This document shows positions 8,731 through 17,297 of a DNA stretch of 64,000 nt, one piece after another; the first letter of the stretch is position 1, and the number at the start of each line of letters is the position of its first letter. Under the pieces are notes generated by a model that did not search any database, was not told the origin of the DNA, and saw nothing but the letters and a program-made list of their open reading frames with translations. The position numbers and the translations under genes are program-made. This DNA comes from CAYGZQ01 sp964354375 [NCBI: uncultured Planctomycetota bacterium]. GTDB lineage: Bacteria; JAJVIF01; JAPKYR01. Location: the NCBI GenBank assembly GCA_964354375.1, contig CAYGZQ010000002.1, positions 41,464 to 105,463 on the forward strand, written 5' to 3'.

Positions 8731-8784
8731 GTTAATGTCAGGACCAATGGCGCTGCCCGCGTGCGGGCGGACAGGAGGAATCGC

Positions 8785-9312
8785 GTGATAGTTGAAGGAT
8801 TTCGTTTCTCAAAAATCGTTTTCGCAGCAGCCCTGCTTTCGCTGATCACTGTGTCGCTCACAGCGTGCCCGCTTGGAGACCAGCGACGGGCTGCCTGGAT
8901 GTCCCGCGCAAAAGGGACGCTCCGATCGATCGGCTCGTCGCAATTGGCTTACCAGAGCTCCAATGCGGACAAGTCGTACGGCACGTTCGAAGACCTCCAG
9001 AGTGCGGAGTATGTCGCGCAGGGCTATACCCTCGAAAACATGATAGAAGCGTACACCATCAGTTGGACCGCCTATTCGTCGTCCCCTGCGGAGGAAGCCG
9101 GCTCGGAGGAGGGGAAGCCGGTGTTCGAGGACACGATGGGTTCGACGAAGACGCACGGGCCCTATGACAGATTCACGATCATCGCCTATCCGGTGGCGAG
9201 CTTCGGCGCTCTCTGCACGTTCGCCGTCACGGAAGACCAGGTGGTGAGGGTCTACAATCCCGACAACCGCAACAAAGAGGCTGACATAAAGACCTGGGAC
9301 CCGATATTGTAG
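8785..9312 (+). CDS. Predicted lipoprotein with pseudopilin-like periplasmic domain
   Basis: 175 residues from a GTG at 8785, chosen because AGGAGG lies six bases upstream; a longer in-frame reading runs back into a repeat element. A basic n-region and hydrophobic stretch end at a lipobox (LTAC, Cys about residue 24), so export and lipidation are likely. The mature part (RAKGTLRSIGSSQLAYQ, then LQSAEYV.QGYTLENMIEAYTI) resembles the soluble part of type II secretion/type IV pseudopilins, in which small residues follow a helix and a short beta sheet. It has no prepilin cleavage motif, so it is unlikely to be assembled as a pilin. Function unknown. Confidence 0.7.
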   Translation: MIVEGFRFSKIVFAAALLSLITVSLTACPLGDQRRAAWMSRAKGTLRSIGSSQLAYQSSNADKSYGTFEDLQSAEYVAQGYTLENMIEAYTISWTAYSSSPAEEAGSEEGKPVFEDTMGSTKTHGPYDRFTIIAYPVASFGALCTFAVTEDQVVRVYNPDNRNKEADIKTWDPIL

Positions 9313-9364
9313 CGACGGTCAAGAACCTGAATCTCGAAGACCCGGAATCGTAAGATACAATACC

Positions 9365-10975
9365 ATGAGCACAATTGAACAAATCGACCTGCTGATTCGC
9401 GCTCGATATCCCGTGATTTACATCACCACCTGGGAGGAAAAGCGGGCGGTCGACGAGTTGAAGTTGCTCGCCGACAAGCAGGGCAAGGCCCTGATGGTCT
9501 GGAGCCAGTCGATCGGCTTCACGACCAAGATGGACGACGAATCGAAGCAGAAGATTCGCGATCCTCAGGCCGTGCTGGAGTACATTCTGGAAGCCGACGA
9601 GATCGCGATCTATGTCCTGAAGGACTTCCATCCGTACATCATGGAGCCGGGCGTCATAAGGCTTCTCAGGGACCTCGCGGAGGCGCTTAAGACCAGCTAC
9701 AAGACCCTGCTCATCCTGTCGCCCGTCCTGAGAATCCCCCCTGAACTCGAAAAGGACCTCACCGTCGTGGATTACACGCTCCCCGACGCCGATGAAATGC
9801 GAAGAATCCTGGGCGAGCTGATCGAGGCTGTGAAGGACAACCCCCGTGTGAAAATCAGTCTCAAGCCGGACGAAAAGGAGCGATTGATCCAGGCCGCGCT
9901 CGGGCTGACCGCTGTCGAGGCCGAGAACGCGTTCAGCCGCGTGCTGGTGTCGAAAGGTCATCTCACGGTGGACGACATCGACGACATCCTCGCCGAGAAG
10001 AAGCAGATCGTCAGAAAATCCGGGCTTCTCGAATATTTCGAGCCCGAGGATCAATTCAACCAGGTCGGCGGACTGAGACCGCTCAAGGCGTGGCTTCTAA
10101 AGCGGGGAAGCGCTTTCTCAGAGCAGGCGAGATCGTACGGACTCCCCGACCCGAGAGGCATCCTTCTGGTTGGAGTGCAGGGCTGCGGAAAGAGCCTGAC
10201 CGCGAAGGCAGTGAGCAACTTATGGAAACTGCCCCTTGTCAGGCTCGATTTCGGGCGATTGTTTTCGAGCCTGGTGGGGTCGAGCGAGGAGAACATGAGG
10301 CGCGCGATGTCGGTGGCCGAGAGCATCGCGCCGTGCATCCTGTGGATAGACGAGATAGAGAAAGGCATGAGCGGCGTGGAGGATTCAGGCTCAATGGATG
10401 CCGGCACCGCCACGAGGGTATTCGGCACTTTCATCACCTGGCTTCAGGAGAAAAAGCGACCCGTGTTCGTGATCGCCACGGCGAACAACATAGACGCCCT
10501 CCCGCCCGAGCTGATGCGGAAGGGCCGTTTCGATGAGATTTTCTTTGTGGACCTTCCGAATCCCAGAGAAAGAGCGGAGATTTTCCAAATCCATCTCGAG
10601 AAGACCGGTCGCGATCCCGGGTCTTTCGACGCCCACATGCTTGTGCATGCGAGCAAGAACTTCTCCGGAGCGGAAATCCGCGAGGCGATCATCGCAGCCA
10701 TGTACGATGGTTTCTCGGAGAAACGGGAGTTCACGTCGGAGGACATCAGGAGGAACATCGAGGACACAATCCCGATCGCCCGGACTATGCCGGACGACAT
10801 CAAAAAACTGAGAAGCTGGGCGGGAGTGCGGGCGAGGAGAGCGAACGAGGTAATCGAGGAGGAGGAGACGATAAAGCCGGTAACCGACGACGATGTGGCG
10901 AGGGTGCACCGCACGAGGGTCGATTACCTGGCGGTCGGAGAGACCGGCGAAGAGAAACCGAAGTCGGTGCAATAG
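9365..10975 (+). CDS. Ycf46-type AAA ATPase
   Basis: 536 residues. The N-terminal half (RYPVIYITTWEEKRAVDEL..., about 1-230) is typical of cyanobacterial and plastid Ycf46. The C-terminal half is a classical AAA module: Walker A GVQGCGKS near 269-276, Walker B ILWIDEIEKG near 324-333, then sensor 1 (FVIATANNID) and a second region of homology with ELMRKGRFDE. A TACAAT box ends only four bases before the ATG, and there is no Shine-Dalgarno. It heads a rightward cluster with DUF1257 and DUF2997 proteins, the same partners seen in cyanobacteria. Its biochemical role in non-phototrophs is unknown. Confidence 0.88.
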   Translation: MSTIEQIDLLIRARYPVIYITTWEEKRAVDELKLLADKQGKALMVWSQSIGFTTKMDDESKQKIRDPQAVLEYILEADEIAIYVLKDFHPYIMEPGVIRLLRDLAEALKTSYKTLLILSPVLRIPPELEKDLTVVDYTLPDADEMRRILGELIEAVKDNPRVKISLKPDEKERLIQAALGLTAVEAENAFSRVLVSKGHLTVDDIDDILAEKKQIVRKSGLLEYFEPEDQFNQVGGLRPLKAWLLKRGSAFSEQARSYGLPDPRGILLVGVQGCGKSLTAKAVSNLWKLPLVRLDFGRLFSSLVGSSEENMRRAMSVAESIAPCILWIDEIEKGMSGVEDSGSMDAGTATRVFGTFITWLQEKKRPVFVIATANNIDALPPELMRKGRFDEIFFVDLPNPRERAEIFQIHLEKTGRDPGSFDAHMLVHASKNFSGAEIREAIIAAMYDGFSEKREFTSEDIRRNIEDTIPIARTMPDDIKKLRSWAGVRARRANEVIEEEETIKPVTDDDVARVHRTRVDYLAVGETGEEKPKSVQ

Positions 10976-11061
10976 CCCTGACTTCCGGCGGGCCGGAAAG
11001 CCTGCCCCGCATACCGGAACACAAACATTGGGGCTTCTTTATCAGTCCCGGAACAGGATAC

Positions 11062-12054
11062 ATGGTCTACAGCACAAGCGAGCCCTATGCGAGGAGAGGC
11101 GGACTCCCGTCGCCGGAGATCGACACCTTTTCTTTATCGCTTTGCGGGGCGGAAGAGCAGGCGTTTGTTCATGGCTGCAACGCCCTGCTTCAGGGCAGGG
11201 AGGAGCGGGCGCTTTTCGAGTTTCGGAAGGCGGCGCGATGCACCAGGGAATTCATGGACGCGTGGTTCATGGCGGGATTCATCGAGCTTGCGAACGGCCG
11301 CGCCGAGAACGCCCGCCAGGCGTTCCTGCGGATTCTTCAGGACGAGCGCCCGTTTTTCGGGCTCCACATCCTGAGGTTCATGCCCCGCTTCCGGGCACAT
11401 GTCAACCTCTTCGAGGATTTCGTTTTCCATATCATGCCCACGACCCCGGAGGTCGCCGCCGCGACCGCAAGGCTCTACATGATCGAGGAACGAGTCAAAG
11501 AGGCCAAAAAGATCATTCATCCGGCGTTCAGGGAGTACGGGGACAACACGGCTGTGCAGGTGATGTGGGCGCAGGTCATGATCGAGGATGATGCTCCGGA
11601 CGCAGTGATCGACGAGATCGACAGGAGCATTCAGTTTCACAAGGGCAAAACCGAGACGGACCTGCTGTTGACCTACCTGGTCGGGCGCGCGTTTCTCGAC
11701 AAGGGCGAATTCAGGACGGCCGTCTCGCACTGGGAGAGCATTTTCCATCACGCGACCGGCAAGAATCCGCGCCTGATTGACCGGTTTTCCATTTTTCTCG
11801 CGAAGGCATACGAATCCAAGGGATTCCTGCTGAATGTGTACGATATTCTCCGGAAGGTGAAGGACTCGACCATGCCGTACGATCCGGGCGTCTCGGTCGA
11901 CTTCAAGCTCGGGCAGATCGTGGAGAAAATCAACACCTACAGGCGTCAGGGAATCAGAACCCCGCTTGAATTCGAGGGTGTTCACGACTTCCCGAGATGG
12001 AAGGATTCGGAAGGATACCTGGAGCTGGACGGTCCGGGCACCGCGATTCCGTAG
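11062..12054 (+). CDS. TPR-like helical repeat protein, unknown function
   Basis: 330 residues, no signal peptide, rich in helical pairs such as LQGREERALFEFRKAARC, DAWFMAGFIELANGRAENARQAFLRIL and GEFRTAVSHWESIFHHA, which read as tetratricopeptide-like units. It probably acts as a cytoplasmic scaffold. It lies between the Ycf46-type ATPase and the DUF1257/DUF2997 pair in the same direction, so an adaptor role for the ATPase is a reasonable inference. No catalytic motif is seen. Confidence 0.7.
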   Translation: MVYSTSEPYARRGGLPSPEIDTFSLSLCGAEEQAFVHGCNALLQGREERALFEFRKAARCTREFMDAWFMAGFIELANGRAENARQAFLRILQDERPFFGLHILRFMPRFRAHVNLFEDFVFHIMPTTPEVAAATARLYMIEERVKEAKKIIHPAFREYGDNTAVQVMWAQVMIEDDAPDAVIDEIDRSIQFHKGKTETDLLLTYLVGRAFLDKGEFRTAVSHWESIFHHATGKNPRLIDRFSIFLAKAYESKGFLLNVYDILRKVKDSTMPYDPGVSVDFKLGQIVEKINTYRRQGIRTPLEFEGVHDFPRWKDSEGYLELDGPGTAIP

Positions 12055-12074
12055 ACGACGCTTTCCGAATCGCC

Positions 12075-12398
12075 ATGGGTAACAGGCTGAAATACATCGA
12101 GGACGGCGGCGCGAAGCCTCTCAAAATCGAGGAGCCGGAACCTCTCGAGGAGAAGGTCAACTATCCAGTCCTGGCCCGGTACGATTTCGCGGGGAACGGT
12201 CCCCGTCCCGGCGTACTGAGGGACGAGTGGATGTACACGCAGGCGGGTCTGCTCCTCACGAAGGGCGAGAGGCTCAGCCCGCCGCTCAAGAGGATCGGAT
12301 GGCTCCTGATCCGGCTTGCGATCGGTCTCGCTCTGGTTTATCTGTTTCTGCACGGAAGCAGCTTCGACTGCATGGGAACGCGCCACACGTGGCGCTAG
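12075..12398 (+). CDS. Small single-pass membrane protein, unknown
   Basis: 107 residues from the ATG at 12075, 20 bases after the TPR gene. A hydrophilic region of about 75 residues precedes one C-terminal membrane helix (WLLIRLAIGLALVYLFLH). It could be a membrane anchor for the neighbouring TPR/ATPase proteins. I recognise no family. Confidence 0.55.
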   Translation: MGNRLKYIEDGGAKPLKIEEPEPLEEKVNYPVLARYDFAGNGPRPGVLRDEWMYTQAGLLLTKGERLSPPLKRIGWLLIRLAIGLALVYLFLHGSSFDCMGTRHTWR

Positions 12399-12474
12399 GG
12401 CGTTACCCATGCGGCCGGCAGTCTGCTCTGATAATGAGAATTTCCGGGTTGTACCCGAAGAAAGGAGGAAGAAG

Positions 12475-12873
12475 ATGAGCGGAGGTTTTATGATGCCGCC
12501 GGTCCCGATCCCGTTCATGGAGATCCCGACAGCGATTGTGGCCCTCGGGATGCTCGGGTTCGAGGTGGTGCAGGGCATCAACACCCTCGTGAACGCCAAC
12601 CGTAACGAGCTCGTGGAGAATATTCTTGTCAACGAGAACGGGCTGAGGATCGGGGTCCGCACGAACAGAGAAGGCAGGCTCGAACTTCTCGTCGATGAGG
12701 ACGAGCTGAGAGAGAAGGAGGGTCTGGAGATCAAGGAGTTCCATCAGCAGATCCAGAAGAACTACGCGTACGTGAAGCTGATGGAGCGTCTCAAGGCTGA
12801 AGGCTACACCGTGGTGGAGGAGACCGAGGAAGCCAACGAAACGGTCAGAGTGGTGGTGAGAAGATGGCGATAA
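12475..12873 (+). CDS. DUF1257 (Ycf35-like) protein
   Basis: 132 residues; the ATG at 12475 has AAAGGAGG about seven bases upstream. The C-terminal half matches the DUF1257/Ycf35 family: EFHQQIQKNYAYVKLMERL, then GYTVVEE and the terminal VRVVVRRW, corresponding to the family's QRYAYhkv...GFtvveE...IrLvvqRW. The N-terminus departs from the cyanobacterial form and starts with a hydrophobic, Pro-rich stretch (MMPPVPIPFMEIP). It overlaps the DUF2997 gene by 10 bases, so the two are translationally coupled. Function unknown. Confidence 0.78.
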   Translation: MSGGFMMPPVPIPFMEIPTAIVALGMLGFEVVQGINTLVNANRNELVENILVNENGLRIGVRTNREGRLELLVDEDELREKEGLEIKEFHQQIQKNYAYVKLMERLKAEGYTVVEETEEANETVRVVVRRWR

Positions 12874-13067
12874 AAGAGGAATTCGAAATCAGGATCAGCA
12901 AGGAAGGGGAGCTCAAGGTGGTCGCGAAGGGGTTCAGGGGGGCCGAGTGCGAGGTTCCGCTGAAGAAGATCCAGAAGATTCTGAATGCCGAGACCGCCCG
13001 AATCGAGCACACGGAGGAATTCAGCAAGATAACGGGCGAGGTCGAAGCGAAGATCAAGAAGAAATGA
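12864..13067 (+). CDS. DUF2997 small protein
   Basis: 67 residues. EFEIRISKEGELKVVAKGFRGAEC followed by a short helix and a charged tail fits DUF2997, a small family that sits next to DUF1257 genes in cyanobacteria. The start overlaps the end of the DUF1257 gene. Last gene of the Ycf46 cluster, convergent with the LVIVD protein that follows. Confidence 0.75.
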   Translation: MAIKEEFEIRISKEGELKVVAKGFRGAECEVPLKKIQKILNAETARIEHTEEFSKITGEVEAKIKKK

Positions 13068-13142
13068 GTCGGAGCGAACGATGAGCGCCATGGAAGTCCG
13101 AAACACGAGGACGTGTTCGGCACAGGACGCATCCGGCCGTTG

Positions 13143-15191
13143 CTACAGCCTGAAGATCCGGAGCCCGTTCATGTCGTCCCACATATACGCGTAGCCCCCC
13201 GACACGGCCAGCCTGGAAGAGAGCACCTGCCAGGTCATCATCTCATCCGTCGTGAACGGACTCTCGACCGCAGATTCGGGAAGATCGATCCTGACTGCTC
13301 TGACAGCCCGATCGCCCGGGGCGTCCGAATACGCATACCGGTCCGATAGGGCTACCGACCATCCCCACGGAGAAAGGGTGTTCACTGTGGACGCCGATTC
13401 AGGGGGGTCGATGTCAACAATGTGAAGCAGGGAGCCTGCCGGCCCCCACCCAAGATCGCCGATCACTGTGCACGCAGCGTACGCGTATCCGTCCGAAATG
13501 ACCAAGTCACCAGTCACTTCCGGCCACACGATGTCGTTCACAACGGATGCCGATTCCGGAGGATCGATGTCGATTATCTGAAGGCCGCCTCCGAAGAACT
13601 CTGCGCCTTCCTGCCAGCACATTCCCCCCACATACGCATAGCCCCCCGACACAGCCAGTGTAGAGGAAAATCCAGGAATGGCCACGCTCTTGATCACCGA
13701 GGCAGACTCGGGTGGGTCGACGTCGACTATCTGGAGCCAGGACTCTCCCGGTTTCTCCGGACCGAACTCTCCGGACCCTGCAGCCGCAACATACGCGTAC
13801 CCACCCGACGCCGCCACTCCCATCGAACCCCCGGAGATTTCAACGGTCTTCACTATGGATGCAGATTCGGGAGGATCAATGTCGATTATCTGGAGGCGGA
13901 ACTCCGTCAAGACATCGGGATCCGGACCTCCCCCCACACTGACAAACGCATAGCCACCCGACACAGCCAGACCGATGGCTCCCGCCGCATCAACGATCTT
14001 CACTATCGACGGAGATTCCGGAGCATCGAGATCCAGTATCACAAGACCGGACTCTGTGTCCGCAACATACGCGTAGCCTTCCGAGACCGTGACGTCCGCG
14101 ACTGACCACGACTTGTCCACGCAGGCGACGATTGATGTAGATTCGGGAGGATCGATATCGACCACATTGAGACCGGCAGCCATGTCGGCCACATACGCGT
14201 AACCCCCTTCGATCGTCACATCCACCGCAGAGGGCATGTCGACGGTCTTCACGACCGACGCAGAATCGGGAGGATCTATATCGAGTACCTGGAGGCCGAG
14301 CTCTCTATTCGCCACGTACGCGTAGCCTCCCGACACTGCTACGCAAACAGCGTCTCCCAGGGTCTCCACGGTTTTCACAATCGAGGCAGACTCGGGAGCG
14401 CCGATATCGACAATCTGGAGGCCTTCATCGAAGTCCGCCACATAGGCGTAAGGCCCTGATATGTCCACACCTTGGGCGAGCCCCGTTGTGGGCACAGTCG
14501 TCAATATCGACGCGGACTCGGGAGAATCGATGTCCACAATCTGAAGTCCGCCGAGACCGTCGGCCACATAAGCGTATTCGCCCGACACGGCTACACTTTG
14601 GGCTATGGCCGGCATATCAACTGTTTTCACGACCGACGCAGACTCGGGAGGATCAACGTCGATTAAGTGGAGTCCGCCGACGCCGGAGACCACAAAAGCG
14701 TACCCATCCGACACGTCCACACCCTGGGCGACCACCGGTGCAGAGATGATTTTCACTACGGACGCAGACTCGGGAGGATAAATGTCAACAATCACAAGAC
14801 CCGAGAAACCCGCCGCAACATACGCATAGCCACCCGATACCGCTACCCCGATGGCCTCTCCCGGCGAGGTCTCGCCGCCGGGCTCCATCGGCATGACGAC
14901 TTTGTTGACCCAGACAGGGTTCGATGGGTCGGAAATGTCGAAGATGTGAAGGCCGTTTGGGCCACCGGCCACGTAGCAGAGGGTCCCGTCGACGCACATG
15001 GACCTTACCGAGATGTTCAGCCACGGAGGGGTGATATCCACTGGGTTGAAGGATGCCGCATCCTGCGGAGCTTCAGGCGAATCCGAGCCTCCGTACGCCC
15101 TGCCGGTGAAAGAAGGGCTCACCAGAATCAGCAAGAGGACCGCGGGCAGAATCGCAATTGCCCGAGTCGCGGCCAACCTGTTCTTTCTCAT
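13143..15191 (-). CDS. Secreted LVIVD-repeat beta-propeller protein
   Basis: About 682 residues from the ATG at 15191, which has GGAGGAAG upstream; an in-frame GTG or ATG further up gives an implausible n-region. A Sec signal peptide (about 1-32) is followed by NPVDITPPW and at least twelve repeats of about 42 residues with the pattern GGYAYVAD...GLQIVDIDPPESASIVKTV, typical of LVIVD beta-propeller units. Repeats are highly alike at DNA level, suggesting recent internal duplication or gene conversion. No lipobox Cys, so it is probably released or held by another anchor. It lacks the N-terminal module shared by other proteins here. Confidence 0.85.
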   Translation of the reverse strand: MRKNRLAATRAIAILPAVLLLILVSPSFTGRAYGGSDSPEAPQDAASFNPVDITPPWLNISVRSMCVDGTLCYVAGGPNGLHIFDISDPSNPVWVNKVVMPMEPGGETSPGEAIGVAVSGGYAYVAAGFSGLVIVDIYPPESASVVKIISAPVVAQGVDVSDGYAFVVSGVGGLHLIDVDPPESASVVKTVDMPAIAQSVAVSGEYAYVADGLGGLQIVDIDSPESASILTTVPTTGLAQGVDISGPYAYVADFDEGLQIVDIGAPESASIVKTVETLGDAVCVAVSGGYAYVANRELGLQVLDIDPPDSASVVKTVDMPSAVDVTIEGGYAYVADMAAGLNVVDIDPPESTSIVACVDKSWSVADVTVSEGYAYVADTESGLVILDLDAPESPSIVKIVDAAGAIGLAVSGGYAFVSVGGGPDPDVLTEFRLQIIDIDPPESASIVKTVEISGGSMGVAASGGYAYVAAAGSGEFGPEKPGESWLQIVDVDPPESASVIKSVAIPGFSSTLAVSGGYAYVGGMCWQEGAEFFGGGLQIIDIDPPESASVVNDIVWPEVTGDLVISDGYAYAACTVIGDLGWGPAGSLLHIVDIDPPESASTVNTLSPWGWSVALSDRYAYSDAPGDRAVRAVRIDLPESAVESPFTTDEMMTWQVLSSRLAVSGGYAYMWDDMNGLRIFRL

Positions 15192-15241
15192 GTTTGCTTC
15201 CTCCCATTGTCGAAGCGTTGCATAGGACAACGCAAAGGACG

Positions 15242-15766
15242 CTATCTTCCCATCTCGAACAAACTCCCGGCAAGATAGATGTCTTTTTGCACCGACGAAA
15301 ACGGCTCGACGAGGGGATACCTGTGTCCGTGCGACAGGTTCTCGATCGTCGATTTCTCCAGATCGATCCGGAGCTCCTCGCCGGACTCGATGTCCGTGTC
15401 GATAATGCCGGGACAGACCACAAGCGGCCAGCCTGAGTTGATCGCGTTCCTCTTGTAGATCGCGCCGAAGCTCTCACCGACAATCGCCTGCACACCCAGC
15501 GCGACAAAACAATCGACCGCCTGCTGTCGCGACGACCCGCAGCCGAAATTGTGCCCCACGACGAGAATATCGCCGGGCTTGCACTTCTTCGGGAAATCCT
15601 CCCATCCGGCGAGATTCCCGAACGCGTGCGGGGCCATCAGATTCGGATCGGTGATGTGCAGGTGCGCGTTGTGGAAGATCATGTCGGTGTCAATGTCGTC
15701 GATGCGCTTGCCGTCCGGCGCGCGTACAACCCAGCACCGTCCTGTCAGTTGATGCGGTCGACTCAT
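15242..15766 (-). CDS. 3-isopropylmalate dehydratase/aconitase-family small subunit (copy 1)
   Basis: 174 residues; swivel-domain subunit of the LeuD/homoaconitase class that pairs with the large subunit immediately upstream. [16 protein letters not shown] is the family signature. The substrate-recognition loop, YLRT or YLNT type in characterised members, reads HLHITD here, so the substrate (isopropylmalate, homoaconitate, citrate or other) cannot be assigned. The ATG at 15766 overlaps the end of the large-subunit gene (ATGA). Confidence 0.85.
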   Translation of the reverse strand: MSRPHQLTGRCWVVRAPDGKRIDDIDTDMIFHNAHLHITDPNLMAPHAFGNLAGWEDFPKKCKPGDILVVGHNFGCGSSRQQAVDCFVALGVQAIVGESFGAIYKRNAINSGWPLVVCPGIIDTDIESGEELRIDLEKSTIENLSHGHRYPLVEPFSSVQKDIYLAGSLFEMGR

Positions 15767-17031
15767 TTCAGCACCTCCCCGGGATCGATAATCTCGCCTG
15801 CCATGATGGATGCAGCGGCGGTGGCGGGGCTTGAGAGGTAGGTGTCGCCCTTGCCCTGCTTGCCCTTGAAATTGCGGTTGGAGGTCGACACCTGCACCTC
15901 GCCCTCGCCGGTCATGCCGACCTGTCCCGCGGCGCATCCACCGCATCCGGCTGACTGCACCATCGCACCTACACCCACAAACCTCTCCAGCAAGCCCCGT
16001 TTCATCATTTCCACGTACACCCGTCGAGTCGCAGGCACCACCTTGAGCGTTCGACCTTCCGCGATGTGAGCTTCCCTCTTCAGAAACGTGGCTGCGATGT
16101 CCATGTCGCTGAAACGCCCGTTGGTGCAGCTACCGATGAATGCCGTGTCGATCTTCCGGCCCGCGACATCCGCCACCTGAGCGATATCATTGGGACTCCC
16201 GGGTCGCGCCACGAGCGGGCGGAGATCGTTGATGTCGAACGTGAGCTGCTCGGCGTATTGCGCATCTTCATCCGCCTTGAATTCATCGTACTCGTCGGGA
16301 TCGTACGGGAACCCGTCGAAATCCCTAGTCATCTCGTCGGGCATGATGAGCGCGGCGATCGCGCCCATCTCCGTGGCCATGCTCGCGAGCGTGATGCGCT
16401 CGTCGATACTCATCGCGTGGATCGCGCCGCCGTAGAACTCGACCGCCTTCCCGAGAAGCTTGGTCGTGCCGAGCTCGCCGCAAAGCATAAGGGTGATGTC
16501 CTTGGCCGACGTGGGGAACTGGATGTCGCCCTTGATCGTGATTCTGACCGTCTCGGGGACCTCGAACCATGTGTACCCGTTCGCCCAGACAAACGCGATG
16601 TCCTGGTCGCCCATGCCCTGTCCGAAGCATCCGACCGCGCCCAGGATGTTCATGTGGCTGTCGGTCCCGACCGCGGTCCGTCCCGGTTGAGCGTAGTTTT
16701 CCTCGATCAGAATGTGCGATCCGATACCCAGTCCGACATCGTAAACTTTCAGTCCGTGTTTCTGGGCGAAAACCCGGCAGGCCTGCTGGTTGTCGGCGTA
16801 CCCGATGGTCGTGGCGGGCGAATTGCAGTCAAGGGTGAAGAGGGTCTTCGAGGGGTCGCTCACGGGACGGTCGGGGTAGTGCTTCTTCAAGTTGGCGACC
16901 ACGCTCGCGCCGCCGAAATCGCGGGCGGAGCGGACATCGATCATGATCCAGACGATTCGTCCGGGCTCCACCTTCTCGCGCATGTCGCGAAGGTGAGAGA
17001 CGAAGATTTTCTCGATCACTGTGTGAGGCAT
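15763..17031 (-). CDS. 3-isopropylmalate dehydratase/aconitase-family large subunit (copy 1)
   Basis: About 422 residues, the length of archaeal-type LeuC rather than the 466-residue E. coli LeuC. It carries the [4Fe-4S] ligands: Cys in SCTNGR and the CGGC pair, plus GTDSHMNILGAVGCFGQGMGDQD and a C-terminal TSNRNFKGKQG. I start at the ATG at 17031, with purines upstream, rather than 60 bases earlier. With the small subunit it forms a hydro-lyase that isomerises a 2- or 3-hydroxy tricarboxylate or dicarboxylate. No leuA or leuB lies beside it, so the pathway is open. Confidence 0.85.
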   Translation of the reverse strand: MPHTVIEKIFVSHLRDMREKVEPGRIVWIMIDVRSARDFGGASVVANLKKHYPDRPVSDPSKTLFTLDCNSPATTIGYADNQQACRVFAQKHGLKVYDVGLGIGSHILIEENYAQPGRTAVGTDSHMNILGAVGCFGQGMGDQDIAFVWANGYTWFEVPETVRITIKGDIQFPTSAKDITLMLCGELGTTKLLGKAVEFYGGAIHAMSIDERITLASMATEMGAIAALIMPDEMTRDFDGFPYDPDEYDEFKADEDAQYAEQLTFDINDLRPLVARPGSPNDIAQVADVAGRKIDTAFIGSCTNGRFSDMDIAATFLKREAHIAEGRTLKVVPATRRVYVEMMKRGLLERFVGVGAMVQSAGCGGCAAGQVGMTGEGEVQVSTSNRNFKGKQGKGDTYLSSPATAAASIMAGEIIDPGEVLK

Positions 17032-17106
17032 GTCTTCCCCCATCTCTCCTCGAGGTGCTGAGATTGTCTCAGAAGGAGGAAAGGGGGTCAACAGGTGGGC
17101 AAAGCA

Positions 17107-17253
17107 TCCAAGGCCGAATGTAAGAGACTGTCGAAAAAGTCCAAGATATGGACAATCCGCATGTGGGGCAGGCTTTCCAGCCTGCCATTCATGCGGTGTT
17201 CAAAGACGGCAGGCTGGAAAGCCTGCCCCACAAGGCGACTTCTTCAACAGCAC
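17107..17253. repeat. Dispersed palindromic element, related to 8419-8659
   Basis: A TCCAAGGCCGAATGTAAG motif is followed by GACTGTCGAAAAAGTC (17128-17143), mirrored imperfectly by CTTCTTCAACAGCAC (17239-17253). Inside is a perfect 24-bp inverted repeat, 17163-17186 with 17208-17231. It has the same architecture as the element at 8419-8659 with a different inner palindrome. Confidence 0.75.
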
Positions 17254-17282
17254 CGTAAGTAAGGGCGCTTGCTGGGATAATC

Positions 17283-17291
17283 TGATATAAT
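17283..17291 (+). promoter_or_regulatory. Extended -10 promoter, possibly leaderless
   Basis: TGaTATAAT ends seven bases before the ATG at 17298, so the expected transcription start coincides with the start codon. No Shine-Dalgarno is present. Confidence 0.55.
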
Positions 17292-17297
17292 GTGTAT

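Noticed and set aside
8524-8784. Long N-terminal extension of the pilin-like lipoprotein
   Set aside because: It is read from the repeat element at 8419-8659; the GTG at 8785 has a perfect AGGAGG and starts a normal lipoprotein signal peptide.
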